A DNA stretch of 34,756 nt, taken from positions 1-34,756 of the forward strand of contig JAHELS010000042.1 of assembly GCA_024644085.1 (NCBI GenBank), given 5' to 3'. A program made the translations under genes and the position numbers. The notes under the pieces were generated by a model, which was given only the letters and a program-made list of their open reading frames with translations, did no database searches and was not told the origin of the DNA. This document shows, in pieces, positions 7,095 through 16,728 of the stretch; the stretch's first letter is position 1, and each line of letters begins with the position of its first letter. Source of the stretch: Rhodopirellula sp. (GTDB taxonomy: Bacteria > Planctomycetota > Planctomycetia > Pirellulales > Pirellulaceae).

Positions 7095-7781
7095 ATGTCA
7101 CCATCAATCCTCGGCCGAAAAGTCGGGATGACACAGATTTACCTGGAGGACGGTCGGGCGGTCCCGGTCACGGTAATCCAGGCAGGTCCCTGTCATGTGC
7201 TGCAGGTCCGCAGCGAAGAGCGCGATGGCTATCAGGCCGTTCAATTGGGATTCGAAGACAAACCGCGCCGGTTGGCCAAACGCAGTGAGCGCGGGCACGT
7301 CGCCAAACTCGAAAGCAAGCGATCCAAGAAGCGGGCGGCCGAAGGCATCGAGTTGGTACCCAAGGCGGACTGCGAACCGCAGCGTTTCATCCGCGAATTC
7401 CGCGGACCATCCGATCTCGAGGTTGGCGCCACCGTCACGGCAGAACAATTCGCGGAAGTCAAACGCGTTGACGTGACCGGAACCAGCAAAGGGCGCGGGT
7501 TCTCGGGTGTCATGAAACGGCACAACTTTTCTGGCCAACGTGCATCGCACGGTGTCAAAAAGGTGCACCGTCACGCCGGGGGCACCGGTTGCAGTGCTTC
7601 GCCGAGTCGGTTGTTCAAGGGGATTCGCATGTCGGGCCAATATGGCAACGCGAAGACCACCTCCAGGAATCTCGAATTGGTTCGCGTCGACGCGGACAAC
7701 AATTTGTTGCTCGTTCGTGGTGCCGTTCCAGGCCCCAACGGTGGATTTGTCACGGTCCGCGAAACGAACAAGGTGGGTTAA
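7095..7781 (+). CDS. rplC: 50S ribosomal protein L3
   Basis: The 228-residue L3 starts MSPSILGRKVGMTQIY, the classical L3 opening, and contains GRGFSGVMKRHNFSGQRASH, the conserved loop reaching toward the peptidyl transferase centre, and RLFKGIRMSGQYGN. Possible starts are ATG at 7086 (adds MKV) and ATG at 7095; the latter has better spacing from GGGGCGAG and matches the family N-terminus. The reading frame is open back to 6960, but the upstream part has no similarity to L3. It is followed at 5 bp by rplD. Confidence 0.96.
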   Translation: MSPSILGRKVGMTQIYLEDGRAVPVTVIQAGPCHVLQVRSEERDGYQAVQLGFEDKPRRLAKRSERGHVAKLESKRSKKRAAEGIELVPKADCEPQRFIREFRGPSDLEVGATVTAEQFAEVKRVDVTGTSKGRGFSGVMKRHNFSGQRASHGVKKVHRHAGGTGCSASPSRLFKGIRMSGQYGNAKTTSRNLELVRVDADNNLLLVRGAVPGPNGGFVTVRETNKVG

Positions 7782-7786
7782 GAATC

Positions 7787-8425
7787 ATGGCGAAGTTGAC
7801 TGTGTATGACGAAGCCGGCAGCGAAGTCGGCAATTACGAAATCGATACGAGCCAGTTGGCCGAGAAGGTCAACAAGCAATTGCTGCATGACGTGGTGGTG
7901 ATGTACCAGGCGAATTCGCGTCAGGGCTCGCACAACACTCGGACGCGCGGCGAAGTGGCGGGGTCGACCAAAAAGATGTATCGCCAAAAAGGGACGGGCA
8001 ACGCCCGTGCCGGCAGCAAACGCACAAACGTCCGTCGCGGCGGCGGCGTGGCCCGGACAATCAAGCCGCGTGATTACAGCTACCGCTTGAACAAGAAGGC
8101 GATTCGGCTGGCCACGCGAATGGCGATTCGATCGAAGATCGACGACGGCGAGTTGGTGGTTGTCGAAACGCTTGGGTTTGACGAGCCGAAGACTCAGCGG
8201 ATGGCGTCGGTCTTGAAAGCGCTCGGGCTTGACGGCAAGACGACGTTGGTGGCGACGGCCGATCACGACGCGGCGGTTTACAAAAGTGGACGCAACATCG
8301 CCGGAGTCTCGGTCCAACCGGTCCGTGAACTCAACGCGCTGTCGGTGCTCGCGCCGCGTCACATGCTTGTGACCCGCGCGGCACTGGACAAAATCAAAGA
8401 CGGATCGTTCAACGGCGGCGAATAA
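7787..8425 (+). CDS. rplD: 50S ribosomal protein L4
   Basis: The 212-residue L4 (also called the RplD/RplA-E family L4/L1e) contains the internal RQGSHNTRTRGEVAGSTKK and the KGTGNARAGSKR loop typical of bacterial L4, which lines the exit tunnel. The start ATG at 7787 follows the L3 stop by five bases; the open frame upstream overlaps L3 and is not used. In E. coli L4 represses the S10 operon through its leader. Whether that applies to the S10-L3 gap here is unknown. Confidence 0.96.
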   Translation: MAKLTVYDEAGSEVGNYEIDTSQLAEKVNKQLLHDVVVMYQANSRQGSHNTRTRGEVAGSTKKMYRQKGTGNARAGSKRTNVRRGGGVARTIKPRDYSYRLNKKAIRLATRMAIRSKIDDGELVVVETLGFDEPKTQRMASVLKALGLDGKTTLVATADHDAAVYKSGRNIAGVSVQPVRELNALSVLAPRHMLVTRAALDKIKDGSFNGGE

Positions 8426-8446
8426 CAAAGCATGGGCACGGCGCCC

Positions 8447-8470
8447 TCCCGGTGACCCGGGAATTCCGGG
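8447..8470 (+). promoter_or_regulatory. Alternative hairpins between L4 and L23
   Basis: TCCCGG (8447-8452) can pair with CCGGGA (8456-8461), or CCCGG (8456-8460) can pair with CCGGG (8466-8470). The two stems share one arm, so they exclude each other. They lie in the 72-bp gap before rplW. Function is unknown; an mRNA processing or attenuation role is possible. Confidence 0.35.
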
Positions 8471-8497
8471 CAACCACACACGACGAAGTGATCACAG

Positions 8498-8821
8498 ATG
8501 ACACGGATTAAAACACCCGAAAAACCCGCAGGCGGAATCGAGCTCGAGGCGCACCAGATTCTGTTGCGCCCGCTGGTGACCGAAAAAGGTGTGCACCGCG
8601 CATCACGCAACAACCAGTACGCGTTTGAAATCCATCGCGATGCAACCAAGCTTGACGTGAAGCGGGCCGTCGAAGAATTGTTCGATGTCAAAGTCACAAA
8701 GGTTCGCACGCAGACTCGCAAAGGAAAGCTGCGACGATACCGATTCCGCTACGGACGAACCGCCGACTGGAAAAAGGCGATTGTCCAGTTGCACGAAGAT
8801 CACCGCATCGATTTCTTCTAA
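8498..8821 (+). CDS. rplW: 50S ribosomal protein L23
   Basis: The 107-residue L23 binds domain III of 23S rRNA at the tunnel exit and docks trigger factor and SRP. Visible motifs are LLRPLVTEKG near the N-terminus, YAFEIHRDATKLDVKRAVEELF and the KVRTQTRKGKLRR loop. The ATG at 8498 gives about 15 residues in front of the conserved LLRPLVTEK block, slightly longer than many L23 proteins. Confidence 0.96.
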   Translation: MTRIKTPEKPAGGIELEAHQILLRPLVTEKGVHRASRNNQYAFEIHRDATKLDVKRAVEELFDVKVTKVRTQTRKGKLRRYRFRYGRTADWKKAIVQLHEDHRIDFF

Positions 8822-8883
8822 CCAGCAAGCCGAAAACCGAATCAACAACTCTCAACTGACCACCGTTAACTGAAAACACCATC

Positions 8884-9744
8884 ATGGGCATCCGAGTCTA
8901 CAAGCCGACCAGCGCCGGCCGACGCAACGCGTCGGTGAGCGACTTTGCCGAATTGACTCCGGGCTACAAACCCGAAAAGTCTCTGCTTCGGCCGAAGCGA
9001 AAAACGGGCGGTCGCAACAACCAGGGCAAAATCACGGCCCGTCATCGCGGCGGTGGACACAAACAGAAATACCGGGTCGTCGATTTTCGACGTGCCAAGG
9101 ACGGTGTTGCGGCGACGGTTGATTCGGTCCAGTACGATCCGAACCGTTCGGCCAGAATCGCATTGTTGAAATATGTCGATGGTGAAAAATCCTACGTCAT
9201 CGCTCCGGCCGGGTTGAAGGCGGGCGATACGATCCAGAACGGAGCTGATGCGCCACCGGTGCTGGGCAATTCACTGCCGCTGAAGAACATTCCGCTGGGA
9301 ACAACCGTCTGCTGCATCGAACTTCGCGCCGGCCGCGGCGCGGTCCTCTGCCGGTCGGCGGGAACCCAGGCGACCTTGATGGCTCGTGAAGCCGATTGGG
9401 CTCAGCTGTCCTTGCCCAGCGGTGAAGTGCGGCGTGTACCCAGTGCCTGTCGTGCAACGATCGGCCAGGTCGGCAACAGCGATCACATGAATGTCCGCCT
9501 CGGTAAGGCGGGCCGGGCGCGATGGATGGGGCGTCGCCCGCATGTCCGGGGCACCGCAATGAACCCGATCGATCATCCGCACGGTGGCGGTGAAGGCCGG
9601 ACCAAGGGCGGACGCCACCCGGTCAGCCCCTCGGGCAAAAGTGCCAAGGGTGGTGCCACACGCCAGAAACGAAAACCAAGTAACAGCTCGATTGTCCGTC
9701 GCCGCAAGAGCAAGCGGTACGGTCAGTTGAAGTTGCATAAGTAA
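8884..9744 (+). CDS. rplB: 50S ribosomal protein L2
   Basis: The 286-residue L2 is full length. It contains [18 protein letters not shown], the [12 protein letters not shown] segment and the C-terminal [13 protein letters not shown] loop that lies close to the peptidyl transferase centre and is nearly invariant. The start ATG at 8884 gives [14 protein letters not shown], a typical bacterial L2 opening. No strong SD is seen in the 62-bp gap. Confidence 0.97.
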   Translation: MGIRVYKPTSAGRRNASVSDFAELTPGYKPEKSLLRPKRKTGGRNNQGKITARHRGGGHKQKYRVVDFRRAKDGVAATVDSVQYDPNRSARIALLKYVDGEKSYVIAPAGLKAGDTIQNGADAPPVLGNSLPLKNIPLGTTVCCIELRAGRGAVLCRSAGTQATLMAREADWAQLSLPSGEVRRVPSACRATIGQVGNSDHMNVRLGKAGRARWMGRRPHVRGTAMNPIDHPHGGGEGRTKGGRHPVSPSGKSAKGGATRQKRKPSNSSIVRRRKSKRYGQLKLHK

Positions 9745-9776
9745 TCGCAGTCAATCACTTGCAAAATTGAATTTTC

Positions 9777-10046
9777 ATGAGCCGAAGTAGCAAGAAAGGC
9801 CCGTTCGTCGACCCCAAGCTGTTTTTCAAAGTGCAGAAACAGCAGCAGACCGGGCGTGGCGAACCGATCAAGACCTGGGCGCGTGCCTGCACGATCGTTC
9901 CTGAATTCGTGAACATCACGTTCATGGTTCACGACGGTCGCAAGCACATCAAGGTCCACGTGACCGAGGACATGGTCGGTCACAAATTGGGCGAGTTTGC
10001 TCCCACACGGACATTCCGAGGTCACAGCGGGAAGGGCAAGAAGTAA
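9777..10046 (+). CDS. rpsS: 30S ribosomal protein S19
   Basis: The 89-residue S19 has the usual length and opens [16 protein letters not shown]. It carries the [28 protein letters not shown] and [15 protein letters not shown] motifs that contact 16S rRNA in the 30S head. The ATG at 9777 has only an A/T-rich stretch upstream and no SD. Confidence 0.96.
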   Translation: MSRSSKKGPFVDPKLFFKVQKQQQTGRGEPIKTWARACTIVPEFVNITFMVHDGRKHIKVHVTEDMVGHKLGEFAPTRTFRGHSGKGKK

Positions 10047-10061
10047 TTCTTGGGACGATCG

Positions 10062-10421
10062 ATGCCACAGTTCAAAGCACGACACAAAAACGCAAAGATC
10101 AGCGCCCGCAAGGTGCGGCTTGTTGCGGATCTGATCCGCGGCATGTACGCCGACGAGGCGCTCGATACGTTGAAGTACCAGCCGCAGCGTGGTGCCCGGA
10201 TGCTCGAGAAAGTGATCAAGAGTGCCGTCGGCAACGCGACCGATCCGGACCAGAACAGCGGTCGCAATCACCGCATCGAAGATCTGGTGCTGACCGAGGT
10301 CTGTGTCGACGGCGGCCCGATGTTCAAGCGGATTCGCCCGCGGGCACGCGGCAGTGCATTTACGATCAAAAAACGTAGCAGTCATATCCGCGTCGCGCTG
10401 ACGCCGATTGACGAGTTGTAA
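10062..10421 (+). CDS. rplV: 50S ribosomal protein L22
   Basis: The 119-residue L22 lines the nascent-peptide tunnel with its beta hairpin. Family features are RHKNAKISARKVRLVADLIRG near the N-terminus and DGGPMFKRIRPRARGSA in the hairpin. The start is set at ATG 10062; a TTG at 10050 would add four residues and bring the gene to within 4 bp of rpsS, but ATG is favoured. This gives a 15-bp gap after rpsS. Confidence 0.95.
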   Translation: MPQFKARHKNAKISARKVRLVADLIRGMYADEALDTLKYQPQRGARMLEKVIKSAVGNATDPDQNSGRNHRIEDLVLTEVCVDGGPMFKRIRPRARGSAFTIKKRSSHIRVALTPIDEL

Positions 10422-10465
10422 AGTCACATTTCGATTTCGTTCACTCACAAGACAACGAGTCCCTG

Positions 10466-11531
<1,066 letters not shown>

Positions 11532-11566
11532 CGACACAGTCCACCTGCGACAGAAAGAATTTTGAG

Positions 11567-11767
11567 ATGAGCAACAACACAGAACTTCGCGAAATGAGCG
11601 ACGACCAGCTCGAAGCGACCGCCAAGGAGGCGGCCCAAACGCTGTTTCGTCTGCGGTTTCAATCGCAAAGCGAGCGGTTGAACACGCCCAGCGAGATTCG
11701 CAAGAACCGGCGGCTGATCGCCCGGATTAAAACGATCCAGACGGAACGTCAGAAAACGGCCAAGTAG
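11567..11767 (+). CDS. rpmC: 50S ribosomal protein L29
   Basis: The 66-residue L29 is a two-helix protein near the tunnel exit. It shows ELREMSDDQLEATAKEA followed by LFRLRFQSQSERL and the RKNRRLIARIKTI motif, all standard for L29. ATG at 11567 follows TTTTGAG with a weak SD. Confidence 0.94.
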   Translation: MSNNTELREMSDDQLEATAKEAAQTLFRLRFQSQSERLNTPSEIRKNRRLIARIKTIQTERQKTAK

Positions 11768-11813
11768 CAATCCAACACCCTTACAACGAAACCCAGACTC
11801 GGACCTGACCCCC

Positions 11814-12185
11814 ATGCCGAAACGCCTCGTTTCCGGAATCGTGACCAGCGACAAGATGAGCAAGACTCGTCGTGTCGAAATCAATCGAATGGTCAAGCAT
11901 CCGAAATACAAGAAATACATCCGCCAGCGAACTGTTTGTTACGCGCACGACGAGGACAACGAATCGGGTGCCGGTGACCTGGTCGAAATCATCGAGTCCG
12001 AACCACTCAGCAAGCTCAAGCGATGGCGGTTGGTCCGCGTTTTGGAAAAGAGTACCGAGGTTGACCTGGCGGCGCTGCGAGCGGCTCGCAAGGGCGCGAC
12101 TCAGGCCGAGACCGAGGCGATCGCTGCGGCTCACGTTGGTGAAGAAGACAACACGCAAGAGAAGCAAGAGAAGACCGAACAATAG
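11814..12185 (+). CDS. rpsQ: 30S ribosomal protein S17 with C-terminal extension
   Basis: The S17 core (about residues 1-85) is clear: KRLVSGIVTSDKMSKTRRVE, KHPKYKKYIRQR and GDLVEIIESEPLSKLKRWRLV. Typical bacterial S17 ends near residue 85. Here the protein runs to 123, with an Ala-rich helix-like stretch and then a very acidic/Gln tail (EEDNTQEKQEKTEQ). The tail has no recognised domain. Confidence 0.95.
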   Translation: MPKRLVSGIVTSDKMSKTRRVEINRMVKHPKYKKYIRQRTVCYAHDEDNESGAGDLVEIIESEPLSKLKRWRLVRVLEKSTEVDLAALRAARKGATQAETEAIAAAHVGEEDNTQEKQEKTEQ

Positions 12186-12191
12186 CAGCGG

Positions 12192-12206
12192 GCCCAGCAG
12201 CTGGGC
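12192..12206 (+). promoter_or_regulatory. Palindrome between S17 and L14
   Basis: Perfect 7-bp arms GCCCAGC / GCTGGGC separated by one base (effective 6-bp stem, 3-nt loop) lie seven bases after the rpsQ stop. The following bases are A/T-rich but have no T-run, so this is not a convincing terminator; an mRNA stabilising or processing stem is possible. Confidence 0.4.
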
Positions 12207-12251
12207 GATTTAGCTTGACCTAAACGCAGCCATTTTGAACGTGACACGAAC

Positions 12252-12620
12252 ATGATCCAACAAGAATCCAGACTCGACGTGGCCGACAACACCGGGGCAC
12301 GTGAAGTGATGTGCATCAAGGTGCTCGGCGGTAGCCGCCGCCGTTTTGCCGGTCTCGGCGATGTCATCGTTTGCAGCGTCAAGAGCGTGATCCCCGGAAG
12401 TGACATCAAGAAGAAATCGATCGTCCGGGCCGTCATCGTCCGCACCAAGCAACCGACGCGGCGTGCCGACGGAAGCTACATCCGCTTCGACAGCAACGCC
12501 GTCGTGCTGATTGACAAGGACAAGACACCGCGGGGTACCCGCATTTTCGGCGCTGTCGCTCGCGAGCTTCGCGACCGCAGCTTCATGAAGATCGTCTCGC
12601 TCGCCAACGAAGTCGTTTAA
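12252..12620 (+). CDS. rplN: 50S ribosomal protein L14
   Basis: The 122-residue L14 begins [19 protein letters not shown] and carries the [22 protein letters not shown] segment and the [18 protein letters not shown] end, all highly conserved. It binds 23S rRNA at the subunit interface and is the RsfS silencing-factor site in other bacteria. Length is exactly as in most bacteria. Confidence 0.97.
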   Translation: MIQQESRLDVADNTGAREVMCIKVLGGSRRRFAGLGDVIVCSVKSVIPGSDIKKKSIVRAVIVRTKQPTRRADGSYIRFDSNAVVLIDKDKTPRGTRIFGAVARELRDRSFMKIVSLANEVV

Positions 12621-12713
12621 CAGCATCCCGATCCATTTCAGCAATCCATTCCATCCAGAATCAACCGAAACAGCGAACCATTCGCATTTCACCTTTCGAA
12701 ATCTGCCAGAGCC

Positions 12714-13061
12714 ATGTTTTTACGAATCGATGACGAGGTCGAAGTGATCGCCGGGGCCGACAAGGGTCACCGCGGCAAGGTCCTGAGGATCGACCGACAA
12801 AAGAACAAGGTGGTCGTCGAGGGCGCCGGTCGCGTCTGGAAACATGTCCGCCGCAGCCAGAAGAATCCCCAGGGCGGACGTTTGAGCAAAGAGATGCCGA
12901 TCAGCGTCAGCAACGTGATGCTGGTCGATCCGACCAGCGGGAAACCGACGCGGGTCGGGATGCGGTTCCTCGATGACGGCAGCAAGGAACGGTTTGCAAA
13001 AAAGAGCGGCGCGAGTCTGGGACAGATCGCACCGGCGCGAAAACAGCACGCAAAGAAGTAA
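12714..13061 (+). CDS. rplX: 50S ribosomal protein L24
   Basis: The 115-residue L24 has a KOW motif near the N-terminus (DEVEVIAGADKGHRGKVLRID) and the family EMPISVSNVMLVDP segment; it is an early-binding assembly initiator at the tunnel exit. ATG at 12714 gives MFLRIDDEVEV. A 93-bp A/C-rich gap without recognisable structure precedes it. Confidence 0.95.
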   Translation: MFLRIDDEVEVIAGADKGHRGKVLRIDRQKNKVVVEGAGRVWKHVRRSQKNPQGGRLSKEMPISVSNVMLVDPTSGKPTRVGMRFLDDGSKERFAKKSGASLGQIAPARKQHAKK

Positions 13062-13087
13062 TCGAAGTAAACGTAAAGTAATTGACC

Positions 13088-13663
13088 ATGGCCGAAACAA
13101 AACCACGAATGCAAGTCCGGTACGAGGATGCTGTTCGCCAACAATTGGCGGAGAAGCATGGCTACAAGAATCCTCACCAGATCCCCCGGATCCAAAAGAT
13201 CACCATCAACATGGGCGTCGGCGCCTCGATTGGCGACAAGAAGATTCTCGACACGGCGGTTGATGCGATGACACAAATCACCGGCCAGAAGCCAGTGATT
13301 ACCAACGCTCGAAAGTCGATTGCAAATTTCCGGCTCCGCGAGGGGATGCCGATCGGATGCATGGTCACGATGCGGCGACAGCGGATGTATGAGTTTCTTG
13401 ACCGATTGGTCTCGATCGTTTTGCCGCGTGTCCGTGACTTTCGGGGGATCAACCGCAAGGCATTTGATCGACGCGGAAACTACACACTCGGATTAACCGA
13501 ACAGCTTGTGTTTCCGGAACTCAATCCAGACAAATTCACCCGTCCTCAAGGAATGAATATCACGATCGTGACGTCGGCCGATACCGACGACGAAGCCCGT
13601 GATCTTTTGGAGATGCTCGGGATGCCGTTCAAGCAGGACGCGAAGAAAACAGATGCGGCTTAA
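13088..13663 (+). CDS. rplE: 50S ribosomal protein L5
   Basis: The 191-residue L5 binds 5S rRNA and forms the B1b bridge. Key motifs: PRIQKITINMGVG, ITGQKPVITNARKSIANFRLREG, FLDRLVSIVLPRVRDFRG and the GNYTLGLTEQLVFPE stretch. ATG at 13088 is chosen over the TTG at 13082. It runs slightly longer than the E. coli protein (179) through N- and C-terminal additions. Confidence 0.97.
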   Translation: MAETKPRMQVRYEDAVRQQLAEKHGYKNPHQIPRIQKITINMGVGASIGDKKILDTAVDAMTQITGQKPVITNARKSIANFRLREGMPIGCMVTMRRQRMYEFLDRLVSIVLPRVRDFRGINRKAFDRRGNYTLGLTEQLVFPELNPDKFTRPQGMNITIVTSADTDDEARDLLEMLGMPFKQDAKKTDAA

Positions 13664-13724
13664 TCAGAGCAGAGTGATTCCAGTTCATTTCATTTCCCAG
13701 ACCAGGTAAAGCGAAAGTCACCCC

Positions 13725-13910
13725 GTGGCAAGTAAATCGAAAATCGCCAAGGCGAAGCGAAAACCGAAGTTCAGCACCCGCAAGGAGAACCGTTGCAAGT
13801 TCTGCGGTCGTCCGCGATCCGTGTATCGCAAGTTCGGACTTTGCCGAATCTGTTTCCGCGAGAACGCGAACATGGGATTGATTCCCGGTGTTCGCAAGGC
13901 CAGCTGGTGA
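13725..13910 (+). CDS. rpsN: 30S ribosomal protein S14, zinc-binding type
   Basis: The 61-residue short form (type Z) has the zinc ribbon CKFC (24-27) and CRIC (40-43), so it is the zinc-dependent paralogue. The ending [11 protein letters not shown] is the conserved S14 C-terminus. The start is GTG at 13725. In many bacteria a zinc-independent longer S14 is kept elsewhere for zinc starvation; none is seen in this window. Confidence 0.96.
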   Translation: MASKSKIAKAKRKPKFSTRKENRCKFCGRPRSVYRKFGLCRICFRENANMGLIPGVRKASW

Positions 13911-13941
13911 GAATCGAAAGAGTAGGGGAGACAACAAGATT

Positions 13942-14340
13942 ATGATGACCGACCCAATTGCCGACATGCTGACTCGTATTCGTAACGCGGTGCGCGTCGA
14001 AAAACCGTTTGTGGATATTCCGACAAGCCGCTTCAAACGCGGGATTGCGGATGTCCTTAAACGCGAAGGTTTCATCTGGGATTGGAAGGAAGTCGACGAG
14101 GAAAACCCGACCGCCACATTGCGGCTCGAGCTGAAATACGGCCCCAACGGTGAGCGGGTTATCCAGTCGATCAAGCGAATCAGCAAACCGGGACGACGGC
14201 TGTATATCCGCGGGAAAGAGCTCAAGCCGGTCCTCGGCGGGCTCGGCATCAGCATCATCAGCAGCAGTCGCGGCGTGATCAGTGACCGGGAAGCCCGGCG
14301 TGACAACGTGGGTGGCGAGGTGTTGTGCGAGATCGCATAG
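13942..14340 (+). CDS. rpsH: 30S ribosomal protein S8
   Basis: The 132-residue S8 starts MMTDPIADMLTRIRNA and ends with GLGISIISSSRGVISDREAR and GGEVLCEIA, all typical. It binds central-domain 16S rRNA, and in E. coli represses the spc operon. AGGGGAG lies about 11 nt before ATG 13942, with a second ATG at 13945. The open frame extending back into rpsN is not coding for S8. Confidence 0.96.
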   Translation: MMTDPIADMLTRIRNAVRVEKPFVDIPTSRFKRGIADVLKREGFIWDWKEVDEENPTATLRLELKYGPNGERVIQSIKRISKPGRRLYIRGKELKPVLGGLGISIISSSRGVISDREARRDNVGGEVLCEIA

Positions 14341-14392
14341 CTACAGGTTTCCGACACGAAGTGAAAAATTGGATTGAACAAAAGCAACTGTT

Positions 14393-14938
14393 ATGAGTCG
14401 CATTGGAAAAAAACCGGTTCCGATCAGTGATGGCGCGAAAGTGTCAATCAACGGTCGCAACGTCGAGATCGAAGGACCCAAGGGAAAGCTCTCGTATGAG
14501 CATCGCCCCGAAGTCAGCGTGGCGGTTAACGAAGACGAAAAGCAGATCGTTATCACGCGCGGCAGCAACGAGCGGCCCTCACGCGAGTACCACGGGCTGA
14601 CCCGGGCCCTGATCGCCAACATGGTCGAAGGCGTCACCAAGGGGTACGAAAAACGATTGGAAGTCGTGGGCGTCGGTTACCTCGCGGCCGTCCAAGGCGA
14701 CGTGCTGCAGTTGCGCGTTGGATACGCAAACGAATTGAAACAGAAGATCCCAAGCGATTTGACCGTTACCTGTCCCGACCAGACCCACATCGTGGTTCAG
14801 GGTTGTGACAAGCAGAAGGTCGGGCAATTCGCCGCGGAAGTCCGCTCACTGAGGAAACCTGAGCCTTACAAGGGCAAAGGCGTCCGGTACCAGGGCGAGC
14901 AGGTCAAAATCAAACCTGGTAAGTCGGCCACCAAGTAA
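14393..14938 (+). CDS. rplF: 50S ribosomal protein L6
   Basis: The 181-residue L6 opens MSRIGKKPVPISDGAKVSI and has the two duplicated L6 domains. The second ends with GQFAAEVRSLRKPEPYKGKG, the conserved C-terminal L6 block. It sits near the sarcin-ricin loop and the factor-binding site. Standard length. Confidence 0.97.
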   Translation: MSRIGKKPVPISDGAKVSINGRNVEIEGPKGKLSYEHRPEVSVAVNEDEKQIVITRGSNERPSREYHGLTRALIANMVEGVTKGYEKRLEVVGVGYLAAVQGDVLQLRVGYANELKQKIPSDLTVTCPDQTHIVVQGCDKQKVGQFAAEVRSLRKPEPYKGKGVRYQGEQVKIKPGKSATK

Positions 14939-14958
14939 ACCCCCACAGCGCAGGCCCA

Positions 14959-14983
14959 CCGGACCAAGAAAGCTGGTCTCCGG
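14959..14983 (+). promoter_or_regulatory. Bulged hairpin in the L6-L18 gap
   Basis: CCGGACCA (14959-14966) pairs with TGGTCTCCGG (14974-14983) with a two-base bulge and a 7-nt loop. It lies in the 124-nt gap before rplR. There is no T-run, so it is not an intrinsic terminator; its role is unknown. Confidence 0.35.
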
Positions 14984-15062
14984 GCGAATCACGAAGAAAC
15001 CCACTCCCAAATTCACGACCAACACACAATCAAAGCCCGCACCGCATCGAGACGGTATTGAG

Positions 15063-15431
15063 ATGGACAAGAACAAGCAGATTCAAAAGAAACGCAAGCG
15101 GCGTCGAAACCACGTCCGCAACAAGTTGCGCGGCACCGCCGAGCGGCCGCGTTTGTGCATCCAGCGTTCGCTGAAACATTTCAGCTGCCAGGTCGTCGAT
15201 GATCTGTCCGGCAAGACGTTGGCCAGTGCAAGTACGCACGAAAAATCGATTCGCGGTGGCCTCGGCAACGGCGGAAACTGTGATGCGGCGGCCGCGATCG
15301 GCAAAGCGATTGCCGAAAAAGCCAGCGCAGCCGGGATCAAGACGGTCCGCTTGGACCGGGGACACAACAGATACCACGGACGCGTCAAAGCGTTCGCCGA
15401 CGCGGCCCGCGAAAGCGGATTAGAACTGTAG
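15063..15431 (+). CDS. rplR: 50S ribosomal protein L18
   Basis: The 122-residue L18 binds 5S rRNA with L5. It has the basic N-terminus KKRKRRRNHVRNKLRGT, then RPRLCIQRSLKHFSCQVVDD and the terminal RGHNRYHGRVKAFADAARESGL block, as expected (the family usually reads DRGGYxYHGRVKALA). Confidence 0.96.
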   Translation: MDKNKQIQKKRKRRRNHVRNKLRGTAERPRLCIQRSLKHFSCQVVDDLSGKTLASASTHEKSIRGGLGNGGNCDAAAAIGKAIAEKASAAGIKTVRLDRGHNRYHGRVKAFADAARESGLEL

Positions 15432-15462
15432 ACGCCGCGAGACTGTAAAACGAAACGAATCA

Positions 15463-15484
15463 CCTCCTTTTCGAGGAAAGAACC
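15463..15484 (+). promoter_or_regulatory. SD hairpin in front of S5
   Basis: CCTC (15463-15466) can pair with GAGG (15473-15476), or in a shifted register TCCT (15465-15468) with AGGA (15474-15477). Either way the strong SD GAGGAAAG at 15473-15480 is included. The SD is about 8 nt from the ATT proposed as the rpsE start. A stem of this size is weak and should melt easily, but it places the ribosome site under structural control. Confidence 0.45.
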
Positions 15485-16015
15485 ATTAGTAACGCACCAC
15501 GCAAACAGCGATCCAAAGAAAACGAAGGCCCCGGCGAGGGCATGCTCGACCGCGTCGTGAAAATCAAACGCTGCGCGGCGGTGGTCAAAGGTGGCCGCCG
15601 ATTCAGCTTTGCCGCCATGGTCGTGGTGGGCGATGGGAATGGGAAATCGGGATGGGGTTACGGAAAAGCCAACGAAGTTCCACCGAGCGTGCAGAAGGCG
15701 CAAAAACAGGCATCGCGCAGCATGATTACCGTGCCATTGGTCGAAGGCAGCATTCCGCACCAGGTTTGGGGACACTACGGTGCCGCCAAGGTGCTGTTGA
15801 TTCCGGCTGGTGCCGGTACCGGAATCATCGCCGGTGAAGCGGTTCGGTCGGTTTGTGAAGCGACCGGCATTCACGATATTTTGACCAAGTCCTATGGGAC
15901 CAATAACCCGGTCACGCTCGTCAAGGCAACCTATGATGCGTTGGCGAAATTGCGAACGGTCGAACAGGTCGCGGCGCTCCGCGGTTTGGAGCCTGAGGCG
16001 TTGGCGAAAGCCTAG
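15485..16015 (+). CDS. rpsE: 30S ribosomal protein S5, apparent ATT start
   Basis: S5 contains the conserved [20 protein letters not shown] loop and [20 protein letters not shown], so the identity is certain. The first in-frame ATG (15542) would begin directly at the conserved VVKIKR block and lose the basic N-terminal arm other S5 proteins have. Upstream, the frame is open from the stop at 15446-15448 with no ATG, GTG or TTG. A strong SD, GAGGAAAG, is spaced about 8 nt from ATT at 15485. That start gives 176 residues, the arm reading [18 protein letters not shown] after the initiator. Alternatives are the internal ATG or a base error changing ATG to ATT. rplO follows after 50 bp, leaving no room for L30. 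Confidence 0.93.
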   Translation: MSNAPRKQRSKENEGPGEGMLDRVVKIKRCAAVVKGGRRFSFAAMVVVGDGNGKSGWGYGKANEVPPSVQKAQKQASRSMITVPLVEGSIPHQVWGHYGAAKVLLIPAGAGTGIIAGEAVRSVCEATGIHDILTKSYGTNNPVTLVKATYDALAKLRTVEQVAALRGLEPEALAKA

Positions 16016-16065
16016 TTCGATTCGAACCTGAGTATTTTAAAGAAACAAACTGAACGGTTTTCATC

Positions 16066-16569
16066 ATGAACCTGAACGATGTCCATCGCGGCATTCAAAA
16101 GAACCGAAAACGCAAACGGATCGGCCGTGGGATCGGAAGCGGCACCGGCAAGACCTCCGGGCGCGGCCACAAGGGCCACAAGAGCCGCAGCGGTTACAGC
16201 CGCAAGCCGAATTTCCAGGGCGGTGCGATGCCGATGTTTCGCCGTGTGCCCAAACGCGGATTCAACAATCGCTGGGCGACGACTGTGTTTGCTGTCAACG
16301 TCGGCCGCATTAACGATGCGTTCGATGACGGTGCGGAAGTCACTCTCGAGTCACTTGCGGCAAAGGATCTGGCCAAAGGAAGATTCGACGAGGTCAAGAT
16401 TCTTGGCGACGGCGAAGTCACCAAGAAGTTGACGATTTCGGCACATCGTTTCAGCAAGTCGGCCGAGGAGAAAATCACTGCGGCCGGAGGCACGGTCAAC
16501 AAGTTGGTGGCCAAACGTACGCCCGACCAGCGGGTCGAGGCACTCAAGACTCAGCAGGCGAAATCCTAG
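16066..16569 (+). CDS. rplO: 50S ribosomal protein L15
   Basis: The 167-residue L15 has [22 protein letters not shown], the Gly-rich [18 protein letters not shown]-terminal arm, [17 protein letters not shown] and the C-terminal [19 protein letters not shown] motif. It is about 20 residues longer than E. coli L15 through a basic tail. A 159-bp spacer without an ORF separates it from secY. Confidence 0.96.
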   Translation: MNLNDVHRGIQKNRKRKRIGRGIGSGTGKTSGRGHKGHKSRSGYSRKPNFQGGAMPMFRRVPKRGFNNRWATTVFAVNVGRINDAFDDGAEVTLESLAAKDLAKGRFDEVKILGDGEVTKKLTISAHRFSKSAEEKITAAGGTVNKLVAKRTPDQRVEALKTQQAKS

Positions 16570-16728
16570 GGATTGGCTTTTCGCCTTGAGGTGACGTCGG
16601 GTTTGAGTTCACGCTGATTCCTATCGCTCATGACCTGCCAAGTCGGTAGACTGCCGAAAACTCAACCACGTTTATCCTCCTTCACCAGACCCGCTGATCC
16701 AGGCACGATTCCCAGACGGACCTGACGC

